40,582 bases of DNA from Verrucomicrobiaceae bacterium. Lineage in GTDB: Bacteria; Verrucomicrobiota; Verrucomicrobiia; Verrucomicrobiales; Verrucomicrobiaceae. Below, piece after piece: positions 1-9,096 of this stretch. The stretch covers positions 1-40,582 of the forward strand of contig JAIXOU010000084.1 of the NCBI GenBank assembly GCA_027486585.1, written 5' to 3'. Below the pieces are notes generated by a model, which was given only the letters and a program-made list of their open reading frames with translations, was not told the DNA's origin and did no database searches. The first letter of the stretch is position 1, and each line of letters starts with the position of its first letter. A program made the translations under genes and the position numbers.

Positions 1-1236
1 CATGGAGATCTGAACCAAATCATGCGTGAGCGCGTGATGCGGAATTTCCGCAACGGCACCATTGAAGTGCTGGTCGCGACGGATGTGGCTGCCCGTGGAT
101 TGGATGTCAATGACATCGACCTCATCGTGAACTTTGAGCTGCCGTATGACACCGAAGATTATGTTCACCGCATTGGACGAACAGGTCGCGCTGGCCGTAA
201 AGGTACCGCGGTCAGCTTAGTCGCAGGTCGTGAGATCTATCTCATGCAGCGGATTCAGCGCTTCACCAATGCCAAGGTAACCCGCACCAAGGTTCCGTCA
301 CAGGAAGAACTGGAAGCCACGCGCGTGGATCAGGTCTTTGAAAAACTCAAGGCCACTCTTGAAGCCAACACTTACGGCAAGCATGAGCACACCGTTCAGC
401 GCCTGCTGGATGCTGGTTTCAATCCAACGGATGTAATGAGCGCCGTGATGGATCTGTGGATGAAGGAATTCTCCCGTGAAGGCGAGCAGATCATCGAGGA
501 TCGTGCCCAACAACGCCCGCAGCAACAGCAGCGTGAATTTGTGCCGAGTGAACGCCCCGCGACCGTAGGCCAAACCGCCAATGCTGGCGATTTCCCCGCA
601 CGTGTCTTTACCCCAGCTGCAGCGCGCCCTCAGGCTCCACGTGATCCATCACTTTCCTATGAAGACGAGGGACCGCGCCGCCCAGACGCACCGCCAGCCG
701 ATCAGCAAGGTCGTGATGACTTTGGCCCAGCGCCGATGCGCTCCCGTTCAGCAGGTCCAAAGGGTCCGCGTTCCGGCATGGTTCGTCTCTTTGTAAACGT
801 CGGCGGTATGGACAATGCCCGTCCAGGTGACATCGCAGGGATGATTTACAACACCGCGCAGATCCCTAGCGGTAGCCTTGGCAGCATTGAAGTCTTTGAA
901 AAATGCAGCTACATCGAAGTGCCCTCTGATCACGTCGAAACCGTCATGAATACCGTGGCCGGAACCGACTTCCGGGGTCGCAGTGTCCGCCTTGATCTGG
1001 CCGACCGTCAAGACGGTGCCGGCGGAGAACGCCCGAAACGTACCTTTGGCCCACGCGGTTTTGGCAGCAAGCCTAGCTACGGTGGTGGCGGCGGCGGTGG
1101 CTTCAAAGGCGGTGGCGGTGGTGGAAACTACGGCGGCGGTGGTGGCGGAGGATTTCGCAAGCCCTTCGGCGGTGGTGGTGGTGGCGGCGGCTACAAAGGT
1201 GGCGGCTTCCGTGGCCGTCCACAGCAGGATGGTTGA
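1..1236 (+). CDS. deaD: DEAD-box RNA helicase, 3' part (5' end outside window)
   Basis: The reading frame is open from base 1, so the N-terminal RecA-like domain with the Walker and DEAD motifs lies upstream of the window. What remains is the C-terminal helicase domain: HGDLNQ at the very start, the motif V-like [14 protein letters not shown] and the motif VI arginine finger [14 protein letters not shown] Gln/Pro-rich linker follows, then a DbpA/DeaD-type RNA-binding domain ([11 protein letters not shown] to VRLDLADR), then a low-complexity tail of Gly runs with Lys, Phe and Arg. ATP-dependent RNA unwinding in ribosome assembly or RNA turnover is the known role of such DeaD/CsdA-type proteins. 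The gene is followed by a strong intrinsic terminator. The family is certain; assignment as deaD rather than another DEAD-box paralogue is likely but not proven. Confidence 0.92.
   Translation, partial: HGDLNQIMRERVMRNFRNGTIEVLVATDVAARGLDVNDIDLIVNFELPYDTEDYVHRIGRTGRAGRKGTAVSLVAGREIYLMQRIQRFTNAKVTRTKVPSQEELEATRVDQVFEKLKATLEANTYGKHEHTVQRLLDAGFNPTDVMSAVMDLWMKEFSREGEQIIEDRAQQRPQQQQREFVPSERPATVGQTANAGDFPARVFTPAAARPQAPRDPSLSYEDEGPRRPDAPPADQQGRDDFGPAPMRSRSAGPKGPRSGMVRLFVNVGGMDNARPGDIAGMIYNTAQIPSGSLGSIEVFEKCSYIEVPSDHVETVMNTVAGTDFRGRSVRLDLADRQDGAGGERPKRTFGPRGFGSKPSYGGGGGGGFKGGGGGGNYGGGGGGGFRKPFGGGGGGGGYKGGGFRGRPQQDG
1074..1218 (+). repeat. GGN-codon low-complexity tract (Gly-rich tail)
   Basis: This is a run of GGC/GGT codons, interrupted by Lys, Phe, Tyr, Asn and Arg codons, encoding the RGG-like tail of the helicase. 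It gives long stop-free stretches in other frames that should not be read as genes. Confidence 0.85.
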
Positions 1237-1263
1237 GCCGATCCATTGAAATGATTTGAGTCA

Positions 1264-1297
1264 GGCTGACGTGTTACCCACGTCAGCCTTTCTTTTT
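1264..1297 (+). terminator. Intrinsic terminator of the helicase gene
   Basis: A perfect 10-bp stem, GGCTGACGTG (1264-1273) with CACGTCAGCC (1279-1288), encloses a TTACC loop and is followed directly by a T-rich tract, TTTCTTTTT. It lies 27 bases after the helicase stop codon. Confidence 0.9.
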
Positions 1298-1419
1298 GAG
1301 CTGTATGTGACAGCCAATCTTCTTGCACTGAAATTCACCAGCCTTTAGCTTTTAGACTGCCGTTCTGCTGCCCTAGCAGCTGCCATTTCTTAGCAAAGCC
1401 CTTTTTCCCAACCTACTTC

Positions 1420-2415
1420 ATGCTTATCAGCACCAAAGCCTATGCCCGCGCCGGTCTTGTAGGCAATCCGTCAGACGGTTACTTCGGTAAGACGATCTCC
1501 TTCATCATCCGTAACTACTGCGCTGAAGTCACCCTTTTTGAAACTCCTGAGCTGACCATCGAACCCAATGAGCGGGATCATTCCAGCTTTGGCAGTATCG
1601 ACGCTCTTGCACGCGATGTGCGCCAGTTTGGTTATTACGGCGGTATTCGCCTGCTGAAAGCCAGTGTGAAGCGTTTTTATGAATACTGCACCAAGCATCA
1701 TCTACCGCTGCATGGACGCAATTTCACTCTGCGCTATTCCAGCAATATCCCGCCGCAAGTCGGTATGGCCGGCAGCAGCGCCATCATCACCGCCTGCTGG
1801 CGTGCCTTGATTGAATTTTACGGTGTCGAAGTCCCCAAGCATCTGCTACCCAGCCTGGTCCTCAGCGTTGAAAATGATGAACTCGGCATCCCCGCTGGAC
1901 TGCAAGACCGCGTCATCCAGGGCTATGAAGGCGTCGTCTTCATGGACTTCAATCGTGCCAGCATCGAAAAACTCGGTTACGGCATTTATGAGGAGCTGGA
2001 CCCCGCTTTGCTGCCGCCCGTCTTCGTGGCCTACACCACGAAGCTAAGTGAAGGCACCGAAGTCTTTCACAACGACATCCGAGGCCGCTGGAACCGTGGC
2101 GAGCGTGAAATCGTCAGCGCCATGTATCAGTGGGCAAACCTTGCCCAGCGCGTGCGTGACATGCTGCTGGCTGGTCGTGGCCAAGAGATTGGTCCTCTGC
2201 TCAACGAAAACTTCGATCTTCGCCGCCGCCTTTACAAGCTTAGCCAAGGCAACATTGCCATGGTCGAAGCCGCCCGCGACTGCGGTGCCAGTGCCAAATT
2301 CACCGGCAGCGGCGGCGCCATCGTCGGCACTTACGAAGACGAGGCTATGTTTGAAAAGCTGAAGGCAGCTCTGGAGCCCATGCAAGTCATGGTGATCAAG
2401 CCGCAGATTGTTTGA
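1420..2415 (+). CDS. GHMP-family sugar kinase, glucuronokinase-like
   Basis: This is a 331-residue GHMP kinase. The N-terminus ([19 protein letters not shown], residues 9-27) resembles the start of plant glucuronokinases. The family ATP-binding motif is at about residue 109 ([13 protein letters not shown]), and the third GHMP motif near the C-terminus reads [12 protein letters not shown]. Glucuronokinase phosphorylates D-glucuronate at C1 to feed UDP-sugar synthesis; related family members phosphorylate mevalonate, galactose or heptose 7-phosphate. The substrate is inferred only from the N-terminal motif. The gene is monocistronic-looking: it follows the helicase terminator and converges on the next gene with a 16-base gap. 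There is no Shine-Dalgarno sequence before the ATG. Confidence 0.85.
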   Translation: MLISTKAYARAGLVGNPSDGYFGKTISFIIRNYCAEVTLFETPELTIEPNERDHSSFGSIDALARDVRQFGYYGGIRLLKASVKRFYEYCTKHHLPLHGRNFTLRYSSNIPPQVGMAGSSAIITACWRALIEFYGVEVPKHLLPSLVLSVENDELGIPAGLQDRVIQGYEGVVFMDFNRASIEKLGYGIYEELDPALLPPVFVAYTTKLSEGTEVFHNDIRGRWNRGEREIVSAMYQWANLAQRVRDMLLAGRGQEIGPLLNENFDLRRRLYKLSQGNIAMVEAARDCGASAKFTGSGGAIVGTYEDEAMFEKLKAALEPMQVMVIKPQIV

Positions 2416-2431
2416 GGGCTAAGACAGAATT

Positions 2432-3385
2432 TCAGTGCGTTTCATTCTTCGTGACCAGTGGCTCAAAAGCAAACCATTGGGCCCAATGCTGATGAATATA
2501 ATCGTGCATGATTGGTAGCCAGATTTTACCGAGGTCATCGGCGCGGATTTTGGTTTCGCCATCGTAGAAGCAGTCCAAGACGTGGATGCGGTAGCTGAGG
2601 CAGCCGATACGTTCCAATAGGATGGGGAAACAGGGGGCACGGGAGATTTCTGCCAGCACGAGCGGCCCGCGCGGAAGCTGATAGGTGCGGCCAGCGTGGG
2701 TCATGGCGACGGGTGAGATTTTGCCAATGACACGGTCCCCCTGCACAGCTACGGCCTCACCCGTTCGGAGAATGCGGCAGAGCTCCATGCCGAGGTGGTT
2801 ATCAGCCTCACTGTAATGGACTTTCAAGAGGGGATTTTCCTGTTCGGTGCGGCGTAGCTCAGCCTCGCGCAGCTTTTGCATGTCTGCCCTTTGCTCAGGA
2901 GCGCGGACGGTATGCAGCGTGCGGCCAAATTTTTCAGCGAACAAACTGGCCCCGATATCGTAGTTTCCACTGTGAATGGTAAAGATAATCACGCCAGTGG
3001 GCAGAGCACGGATGGCGTCAAATCGCTCTCGGTGGGGAATGTCCCAGGTCACAGCCTTCTTAAAATGCATGTGCCAGAGGCGATCCAGATAGGTGAGGGC
3101 AAACTGAAGGAACATTTGATAACCAGCCCACCAGCAGCCTGCGGCGCTGAAATCAGGGCGCAGGGCGCTCAAGTTACCGATCACAGCTCGGCGCTGAGAT
3201 CCTGCCAAAAGGTAAACGATCAACGTAATCGGCCGTACCAAGATCAAGGCTGCCCAAGTCGGGGTAAAGCGCATGACGCGCAGCAGTTGCGTAGTCAAAA
3301 AAGCCCCATGCAGACTCGACTTTCGTGGAGGCGGCGCTTGCGCGCTAGGCGGATTGGAGGTTTCTTCGGGAGTCATTGGCTGCAT
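2432..3385 (-). CDS. LpxL/HtrB-type lysophospholipid (lipid A) acyltransferase
   Basis: This is a 317-residue protein with a hydrophobic membrane segment (about residues 41-62, WAALILVRPITLIVYLL) and the acyltransferase catalytic motif HX4D at residues 138-143 (HSGNYD). The later part (GRTYQLPRGPLVLAEISRAPCFPI) fits the family's acyl-carrier and substrate-binding region. Enzymes of this family add a secondary acyl chain to lipid A precursors, or acylate other lipids, at the cytoplasmic face of the inner membrane. The gene is divergent from the flavin oxidoreductase, with 86 bases between their starts. Since halogenases and acyltransferases can both act in lipid or polyene pathways, a joint role is conceivable but unproven. 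Confidence 0.82.
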   Translation of the reverse strand: MQPMTPEETSNPPSAQAPPPRKSSLHGAFLTTQLLRVMRFTPTWAALILVRPITLIVYLLAGSQRRAVIGNLSALRPDFSAAGCWWAGYQMFLQFALTYLDRLWHMHFKKAVTWDIPHRERFDAIRALPTGVIIFTIHSGNYDIGASLFAEKFGRTLHTVRAPEQRADMQKLREAELRRTEQENPLLKVHYSEADNHLGMELCRILRTGEAVAVQGDRVIGKISPVAMTHAGRTYQLPRGPLVLAEISRAPCFPILLERIGCLSYRIHVLDCFYDGETKIRADDLGKIWLPIMHDYIHQHWAQWFAFEPLVTKNETH

Positions 3386-3471
3386 GGTGTTGCCTGTCTG
3401 TTGGAACCGATGTTCCAGCTTTCAGCGTCACCTGCCAGAACCTTTGCCCAGACCGGAAGTCGAGTCAAAAC

Positions 3472-5037
3472 ATGAACGTCCCAGCTCCTACAGACTACGA
3501 TGTCATCATCATCGGCGGTGCCTTCAGCGGTGCCTCCTCCGCGCTACTTTTGAAGCGGCAGACGCCCAGTTTAAAAGTGCTGGTTGTGGAGCGTACCACA
3601 GAGTTCAGTCGTAAGGTGGGTGAGAGCACCTCAGAGGTGGGTGCCTGCTTCCTGACCCGCGTTCTGCACCTGGGGCACTACTTAAACGCCCATCACTACC
3701 AGAAGCATGGGCTGCGCATGTGGTTCAACAAAAAGCCGACTGACCGAGTCGAGGACTGCACAGAACTGGGGCCTAAATTTCAAAGCCGACTGCCGACGTT
3801 TCAACTGGATCGTTCTTTGCTGGATCAGCATGTTTTGGATTTAGCCGTGGAGGCTGGCGTAGATCTACTCAGGCCAGCTACGATCCGAGACATCACCCTG
3901 GCAGAGGCTGGGGAAGATCACCAGATTGGCCTGAAAACCAGTTCGGGTGAAGAGCGCACTTACACGGCACGCTGGTTGATTGATGGCTCGGGGCGCAAGG
4001 CCTTACTTTCTAAAAAACTCGGCCTGCACCGCCAACTGGGGGACGAGCACCCCACCTCTGCTATCTGGTGCCGTTACCGGAAGGTGAATCCGCTAGATAG
4101 TTATGAAAGCCGCACGCGTCACCCCATTCTCATGGAGCATGTGCGTGCCTCCCGCAGCAACGCCACGAACCATCTCATGGGCCGAGGCTGGTGGGTATGG
4201 CTGATTCCCCTATCCAATGGCGACTACAGTGTCGGCGTAGTTTGGGACCGCAGCGTCTTCACCATGCCCGAAGGCCCCTCGATGACGGCTCGTCTGCATG
4301 CCCATGTCATGCAGCATCCGATAGGGCGGCTCATGTTTGAAAACGCCGAGCCAATCGAAGACGACACTTTTTATTACAAGGGCCTAGGCTACTACACAGA
4401 ACAGATGGTGGGGAACCGCTGGGCCATGGTGGGCGATGCAGCAGGCTTTATCGATCCACTCTACAGTCAAGGGCTGGACTACTGTGGACACACTGTCAGT
4501 GCCGTGACGCAGCTGATTAAGCGCGACCGCATGGGGGAAGATGTCAGCGCTACGACGAATTACCTTAAAGGTGCCTACAAGCGCAGTTACCGGCTGTGGT
4601 TTGAAAGCCTCTACAAAGGTAAATACAACTACATGGGAGATGCTGAACTGATGCGCATTTCCTTCCTCATGGATCTGGCCACCTACTTTGTGGGGCCGGT
4701 CCGGTTAGTCTATGATCACCCAGAATCCGAGTGGGTCCGCCTGCCCTATGATGGTGCTGCGGGGAATTTCTTTGCCAAATTCATGTCATTCTACAATCGC
4801 AGGCTGGCCGCCATGGCTAAAAAACGCCTGGAGAAAGGCACCTATGGGGCCTGGAACAATGGCATGGATCTGACCATCGCGCTGAGCTACACGCCGAATT
4901 TCAGCCCGCTCGGCTTCATCCGCTGGGGCATCCGACTTTGGCTCACCGCTGAGCTGCGCACGATCTTTGGCCGACCCAAAACTGCCCCGGCCATCGAAGC
5001 CATGCCCATGACTCACGAAGCCAAGGTGGCGATGTGA
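3472..5037 (+). CDS. FAD-dependent oxidoreductase, flavin-dependent halogenase-like
   Basis: The chosen ATG gives a 521-residue protein starting just before the Rossmann fold (DYDVIIIGGAFSGASSALLL). A longer frame begins 96 bases upstream, but its extra residues have no fold and overlap the divergent gene. Visible motifs are the GxGxxG-type dinucleotide site, RKVGESTSEVG, a lysine in YQKHGLRMWF at about the place of the halogenase catalytic lysine, WWVWLIP resembling the halogenase WxWxIP signature, and the flavin motif VGDAAGFIDPLYSQGLD. Flavin-dependent halogenases chlorinate or brominate electron-rich substrates through hypohalous acid. The family also holds non-halogenating monooxygenases and geranylgeranyl-reductase-like enzymes, so halogenation is a hypothesis. 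No carrier protein or flavin reductase gene is adjacent. Confidence 0.8.
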   Translation: MNVPAPTDYDVIIIGGAFSGASSALLLKRQTPSLKVLVVERTTEFSRKVGESTSEVGACFLTRVLHLGHYLNAHHYQKHGLRMWFNKKPTDRVEDCTELGPKFQSRLPTFQLDRSLLDQHVLDLAVEAGVDLLRPATIRDITLAEAGEDHQIGLKTSSGEERTYTARWLIDGSGRKALLSKKLGLHRQLGDEHPTSAIWCRYRKVNPLDSYESRTRHPILMEHVRASRSNATNHLMGRGWWVWLIPLSNGDYSVGVVWDRSVFTMPEGPSMTARLHAHVMQHPIGRLMFENAEPIEDDTFYYKGLGYYTEQMVGNRWAMVGDAAGFIDPLYSQGLDYCGHTVSAVTQLIKRDRMGEDVSATTNYLKGAYKRSYRLWFESLYKGKYNYMGDAELMRISFLMDLATYFVGPVRLVYDHPESEWVRLPYDGAAGNFFAKFMSFYNRRLAAMAKKRLEKGTYGAWNNGMDLTIALSYTPNFSPLGFIRWGIRLWLTAELRTIFGRPKTAPAIEAMPMTHEAKVAM

Positions 5038-5167
5038 ACTGCGTGATTTTTTTGACTCATGACATGGAGGGTTCAAATAAACCTTCTTTCAGATGCACAC
5101 AAGACTTGCGCGACCTCTCGTCTCTGAGAAAGTCTAGGACTCTCTCCTGCCCCTTATTGTTCTGCCC

Positions 5168-6526
5168 ATGAAACGTTTATTCGCCTTTGCTAAGCGCACG
5201 CCTCCGCCGAAGGAGCCGACCGTTTCAGAAGGTGTTGCTGGTTGGGTTCCGATGCAGGCCTACCCGACGCCACAGGAACTGACGCAGATGCTGCCAGCGG
5301 GGCTTTATCAGTTTGACAAAATGATCGGCCAAGGCGGCATGGGTGGTGTCTATTCTGGTCGGCAGTTGAACTTGGGACGTGCCGTTGCCATTAAGATTCT
5401 CCATCGTGATCACGGCAGTGACTACTCCTATGCTGAACGCTTCCGCCGTGAGGCCCAGGCCTTGGCGCAGATGAATCATCCAAACATCGTCAGCGTCTAT
5501 GACTTTGGTCTTGTCGGGGAATACCTTTACTACGTCATGGAGTTTGTGGAGGGGACCGATCTGCATCACAGCGTCAGCATGGGCAAACTGACGATCCCAA
5601 AGATTCTAACCATCATTGAAGAAGTCTGTGACGCTCTGACCTATGCTCATGGCAAGGGAATCGTTCACCGCGACATCAAACCCGCCAACATCCTGATCGC
5701 AAATGACGGTCGCATCAAAGTGGCCGACTTTGGATTAGCGAAACGCTTCGACCAAAAAGCCACCATGCTCACGCAGTCAAACATGGCCATGGGCACTCCA
5801 GACTATGCGGCTCCAGAGCAGTATGATTCAAAGGCAGACATCGATCACCGAGCAGATCTCTATGCTCTGGGTGTGATGCTTTATCAAATGCTCACAGGCA
5901 CCGTGCCGCGTGGCTCATGGCAGCAACCCTCCGTCCTTTGCGGATGTGACACGCGTCTGGATGCTGTGATCGTGCGCGCCCTGAAAACAGACCGCAATCA
6001 ACGCTTTGCTTCAGCTGCCGAGTTTAAACAAGCCGTGCAGGCAGTGACCGCCACACCGCTAGCACCTGCCGCCGCTCCCATCTCGCGGATGCCGACTGCA
6101 CCATCGTCAAAACCCATCATTGGGCGCGTCCTAGTGCTGGAGGATGATGTACTCCTGCGCAATCTCATTGTCCGGAATTTGAAGGGCGAAGGCTTTGAAA
6201 TCGTCGAGACAGCCGATGGCAGCGATACGGTGAAGCGCTACAGCGAAGCCATGATCGCACGGAAACCCTTTGATCTCGTGCTCATCGATCTCACCATCCC
6301 ACTCGGCATGGGCGGTGCACGCGCCATGGAACTGCTGCGTCAGGCCGATCCTGAGGTAGATGCCATCGTTTCCAGTGGGAACCGCTCGGATCCTGCCATG
6401 CTCCAGCCCAGCGCGCATGGCTTTGCCGATGTGCTGCCCAAGCCTTACGACAGCCGGGATCTGGTGCGGATCGTCAAGCAAGTGCTGGAGCAGCGGAATA
6501 AACGTCTGGCGGCTTCCCGTGCATGA
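5168..6526 (+). CDS. Ser/Thr protein kinase with C-terminal receiver domain
   Basis: This is a 452-residue fusion. A bacterial Hanks-type kinase occupies residues 47-295: Gly-rich loop GQGGMGGVY (54-62), ATP lysine K76, E95, HRD (167-169) with N174, DFG (187-189) and APEQ (215-218). All catalytic residues are present, so it should be active. After a Pro/Ala-rich linker comes a receiver domain (about 319-445) with acidic pocket E325-D327, phospho-acceptor-type D374 (LIDLTIP) and K425 in PKPYD. No transmembrane segment is seen, so it is probably cytosolic. The architecture suggests cross-talk between two-component and Ser/Thr phosphorylation. The stop overlaps the next start (ATGA), implying translational coupling. 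The kinase and receiver families are certain; the partner and signal are unknown. Confidence 0.93.
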   Translation: MKRLFAFAKRTPPPKEPTVSEGVAGWVPMQAYPTPQELTQMLPAGLYQFDKMIGQGGMGGVYSGRQLNLGRAVAIKILHRDHGSDYSYAERFRREAQALAQMNHPNIVSVYDFGLVGEYLYYVMEFVEGTDLHHSVSMGKLTIPKILTIIEEVCDALTYAHGKGIVHRDIKPANILIANDGRIKVADFGLAKRFDQKATMLTQSNMAMGTPDYAAPEQYDSKADIDHRADLYALGVMLYQMLTGTVPRGSWQQPSVLCGCDTRLDAVIVRALKTDRNQRFASAAEFKQAVQAVTATPLAPAAAPISRMPTAPSSKPIIGRVLVLEDDVLLRNLIVRNLKGEGFEIVETADGSDTVKRYSEAMIARKPFDLVLIDLTIPLGMGGARAMELLRQADPEVDAIVSSGNRSDPAMLQPSAHGFADVLPKPYDSRDLVRIVKQVLEQRNKRLAASRA

Positions 6527-6708
6527 CCTTCACCACACCAGTCATTTGCCCCAGTTGTTGTCAGGAGTTTGAGGTGCCTGCACCGCATTTTTCAGAGATC
6601 CCTTGCGATGTAGATTATGACTGCGAAGTCTGCTGTCGCCCCATGCGCATTAGTTTTGATGAAATGGACGGCGAGGTCGTTGGCTCGGCCTACGGACTGG
6701 GTGATTGA
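6523..6708 (+). CDS. CPXCG-motif small cysteine-rich protein
   Basis: This is a 61-residue protein whose ATG overlaps the kinase stop codon by four bases. It has paired cysteines (CPSC near residue 9 and CEVC near residue 34) and a tail of acidic residues ending in GSAYGLGD, matching the small CPXCG family of zinc-ribbon-like proteins. In this copy the first motif reads CPSCC and the second CEVCCRP. Metal binding is likely; the cellular role of the family is unknown. Coupling to the kinase-receiver gene hints that both act in one pathway. Confidence 0.75.
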   Translation: MTFTTPVICPSCCQEFEVPAPHFSEIPCDVDYDCEVCCRPMRISFDEMDGEVVGSAYGLGD

Positions 6709-6779
6709 GAAAATGGCTGCATTTTAGTGTTTCCTTTTCCGTGAATTCCAGATTCAATCTCCGAATCCCCCCAACTGCT

Positions 6780-7646
6780 ATGCGTCTGATCCTCTGCCTC
6801 CTCACCCTCAGCACACTCTGTGCTCAGGCCCAGTTCGACATCTCCATGAAGCTGCCGCACTCCAATTACATGGCGCTAGAGGCCATCAGTGCCTCCGTCG
6901 TCATCACTAACCGCACAGGTGCCGTTGCCGTGCTCGGTGGTCCTGGGCGTGCGAACTGGTTATCCTTTAACATGAAGACCAGTGATGGTGTCGAGGTAGC
7001 CTCAATGAATGTATCTGGTGCCGAGTTGGTGCAAATTCAGCCCGGTGGCTCCATCCAGAGGCGTGTAACCGTGACGGATGCTTACTCTCCCACGGACATT
7101 GGTAACTATGCCATGACCGCTCGCGTTTTTCACGCCCCGAGCGGTGATTATTATGAAAGTGCCCGCACACGTTTCAGCATCGTGGATGCTAAGCCTATGT
7201 GGCAGCAAAGTTATGGCGTGCCTGCCGGATTTAAAGATGCTGGCAAAACCCGCAAATACAGCCTGCATCCCCTATTCGACGTTAACAGTACCACACTCTA
7301 CTTCCGCATGACGGATGACAAAACGGGAGTGATGCTACGCACTTACCGCCTCGGCCCACTGAGCATGGTCTATGATCCGCAGATCACCATTGATGCCCAA
7401 AACCAGCTTCAAGTGCTTTTCTTGGCCAAGCCGGAACTCTTTGCCTATGCCACCATCGCCCCAGACGGCACGTTAAAAAAGCTCGCCTACTACAAGCAGA
7501 AAGGCAGTGATCGCCCCATGCTCCAGCAGACTAACAAAGGCGGCGTCATGGTCGCGGGCGGAGAATACTTCAACCCGAACGCTCCCCCACCAGCCATTCC
7601 CAAAGTCGGCGGTCGTGACATCTCAGATCGCCCACCTGGACTTTAA
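6780..7646 (+). CDS. Secreted protein of unknown function
   Basis: The frame is open from 6705, but the ATG at 6780 begins a clean signal peptide (MRLILCLLTLSTLCAQAQ), giving 288 residues. No named domain is recognised. The N-terminal half, with alternating beta-strand-like stretches (VVITNRTGAVAVLGGPGRANW and later VTVTDAYSPTDIGNYAMTAR cut at similar spacing), resembles an Ig-like or intracellular-proteinase-inhibitor-type beta sandwich. The C-terminus is Pro-rich. It lies 71 bases after the CPXCG gene in the same direction and ends two bases before the stop of the convergent response regulator. Confidence 0.7.
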   Translation: MRLILCLLTLSTLCAQAQFDISMKLPHSNYMALEAISASVVITNRTGAVAVLGGPGRANWLSFNMKTSDGVEVASMNVSGAELVQIQPGGSIQRRVTVTDAYSPTDIGNYAMTARVFHAPSGDYYESARTRFSIVDAKPMWQQSYGVPAGFKDAGKTRKYSLHPLFDVNSTTLYFRMTDDKTGVMLRTYRLGPLSMVYDPQITIDAQNQLQVLFLAKPELFAYATIAPDGTLKKLAYYKQKGSDRPMLQQTNKGGVMVAGGEYFNPNAPPPAIPKVGGRDISDRPPGL

Positions 7647-7648
7647 TC

Positions 7649-8965
7649 CTAGTCCCGCCCCAAAAGCTCGCGCAGTTTACGGCGGAGTGTGGCTCGATTC
7701 ATGTTTAAGGCAGCGGCCATGCGAGTCGGCTTATCGTCGAAATGAGCCAACAGACGAACCAACATTTGTTTTTCGACATTCGCCAACAAATCATCGTATA
7801 GCGGCAGGCTTTCCTCTGGGACGGTGAGTTGTAGATCCAGCCAAGAAGTTAATGCGTTCATCAGAGCCTCATCACGATGACTGCTGACCTCTGCCTGTCC
7901 TGCAGCAACTATCGCTTCAGGTAAATGACGTGGCAGCAAGAATGGGCCGCTAGCCACTGCAGCAGCGTGTCGCATCGCAGTCACCAATTCACGCACATTG
8001 CCTGGCCAATCATAAGCTTTCAGACAAGCCAGTGTTTCTGGGGCGATCACCATGTCGCGATGCGGAGCAGATTCGGCGAACCAAAAGAAACTCAAGGCCT
8101 CAATGTCCTCAATGCGCTCTTTTAAGGGAGGGAGATTCAACTGCAGGACCGCCAACTGATAATACAAATCTTCGCGGAAACGCCCTGCTGATATTTGATC
8201 GGTGAGCACCACTGAACTAGTAGCCAAAACACGCACTTCTTCAGTGCTTATGGCTCGCGATAACATCGCCTGAAGAGGCAGACTTAAATCGGCGATTTCC
8301 TCCACGATCAAGGTGCCTTCACGTGCTTCCTTCAGCGCAGTCTGTAATCCAGATGCAACTTTTTCTTCTGGCCATTCATCGGCTCGGAAAGTCACACAGC
8401 TGGATTTGGCATGCAGGCTATTCCGCTGAATCACTTGCGCGGCTGCCGTCTTTCCAGATCCGCGAGGGCCGCTGAGTAAAACGGGGACATTTGCGGCGCA
8501 GGCTTGAGCGATTGTGGCAAAACAACGCTGCATGCCTGGAGAAACCCCGATCATCAAAACCTGAGCTTTCTCCACCGATGGTGGGCTTGCTGATTCGACG
8601 GAAACCGGCTGAATCAGGGCCCGCAGACAACTCTGCATCTCCGGCAAGTTCAGCGGCTTTAAAAAATAATCATGCGCACCCAGGCGTCTAGCCTCCAAGG
8701 CATTCTCCAGCGTACCATGAGCCGTGATGATGAGCACGGGGCCCTCTTGACCCGTAGCTTTGAGCGCAGACAGCACTTTCAGGCCACTCATGTCTGGCAG
8801 ACCAATATCGAGTAAAATGACATCAAAAGTTTGGCCTTTGGCTTTATCAAGTCCGCTTTGGCCTGAAGCTGCCACAACAGCTTCCGATCCTAGACGGCGC
8901 ACCACAGTCGAGAGCGCTGCCGCTAGGGCATACTCGTCTTCGATGATTAATACTCGTGGCGTCAT
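7649..8965 (-). CDS. NtrC-like response regulator lacking the GAFTGA loop
   Basis: This is a 438-residue protein with three regions. The receiver domain (1-118) has E9/D10, phospho-acceptor D53, T81 and K103. The AAA+ domain has Walker A GPRGSGKT (166-173), a Walker B-like TLIVEEI (218-224), the segment GRFREDLYYQLAVLQLNLPP and WPGNVREL (320-327). The C-terminus carries a Fis-type helix-turn-helix (about 412-435, TRMAAALNMNRATLRRKLR). Between Walker A and B the usual ELFG...GAFTGA loop that contacts sigma-54 is missing; the segment is shorter and reads VASGLQTALKEAREG. The protein therefore probably does not activate sigma-54 polymerase and may regulate another holoenzyme or act as a repressor. 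No histidine kinase gene is adjacent. Confidence 0.9.
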   Translation of the reverse strand: MTPRVLIIEDEYALAAALSTVVRRLGSEAVVAASGQSGLDKAKGQTFDVILLDIGLPDMSGLKVLSALKATGQEGPVLIITAHGTLENALEARRLGAHDYFLKPLNLPEMQSCLRALIQPVSVESASPPSVEKAQVLMIGVSPGMQRCFATIAQACAANVPVLLSGPRGSGKTAAAQVIQRNSLHAKSSCVTFRADEWPEEKVASGLQTALKEAREGTLIVEEIADLSLPLQAMLSRAISTEEVRVLATSSVVLTDQISAGRFREDLYYQLAVLQLNLPPLKERIEDIEALSFFWFAESAPHRDMVIAPETLACLKAYDWPGNVRELVTAMRHAAAVASGPFLLPRHLPEAIVAAGQAEVSSHRDEALMNALTSWLDLQLTVPEESLPLYDDLLANVEKQMLVRLLAHFDDKPTRMAAALNMNRATLRRKLRELLGRD

Positions 8966-9096
8966 GAGAGTGGTTAATTTGGCGAAGGAACGAAACCTGT
9001 CGAATGGCGATTGTGGTCAAAGATCGTCAAGCAGCCACCAAGGATCGGCAGCGCTGCGGCATTGTACCTCGGTAGCATCCAGATTCATGATACTGC

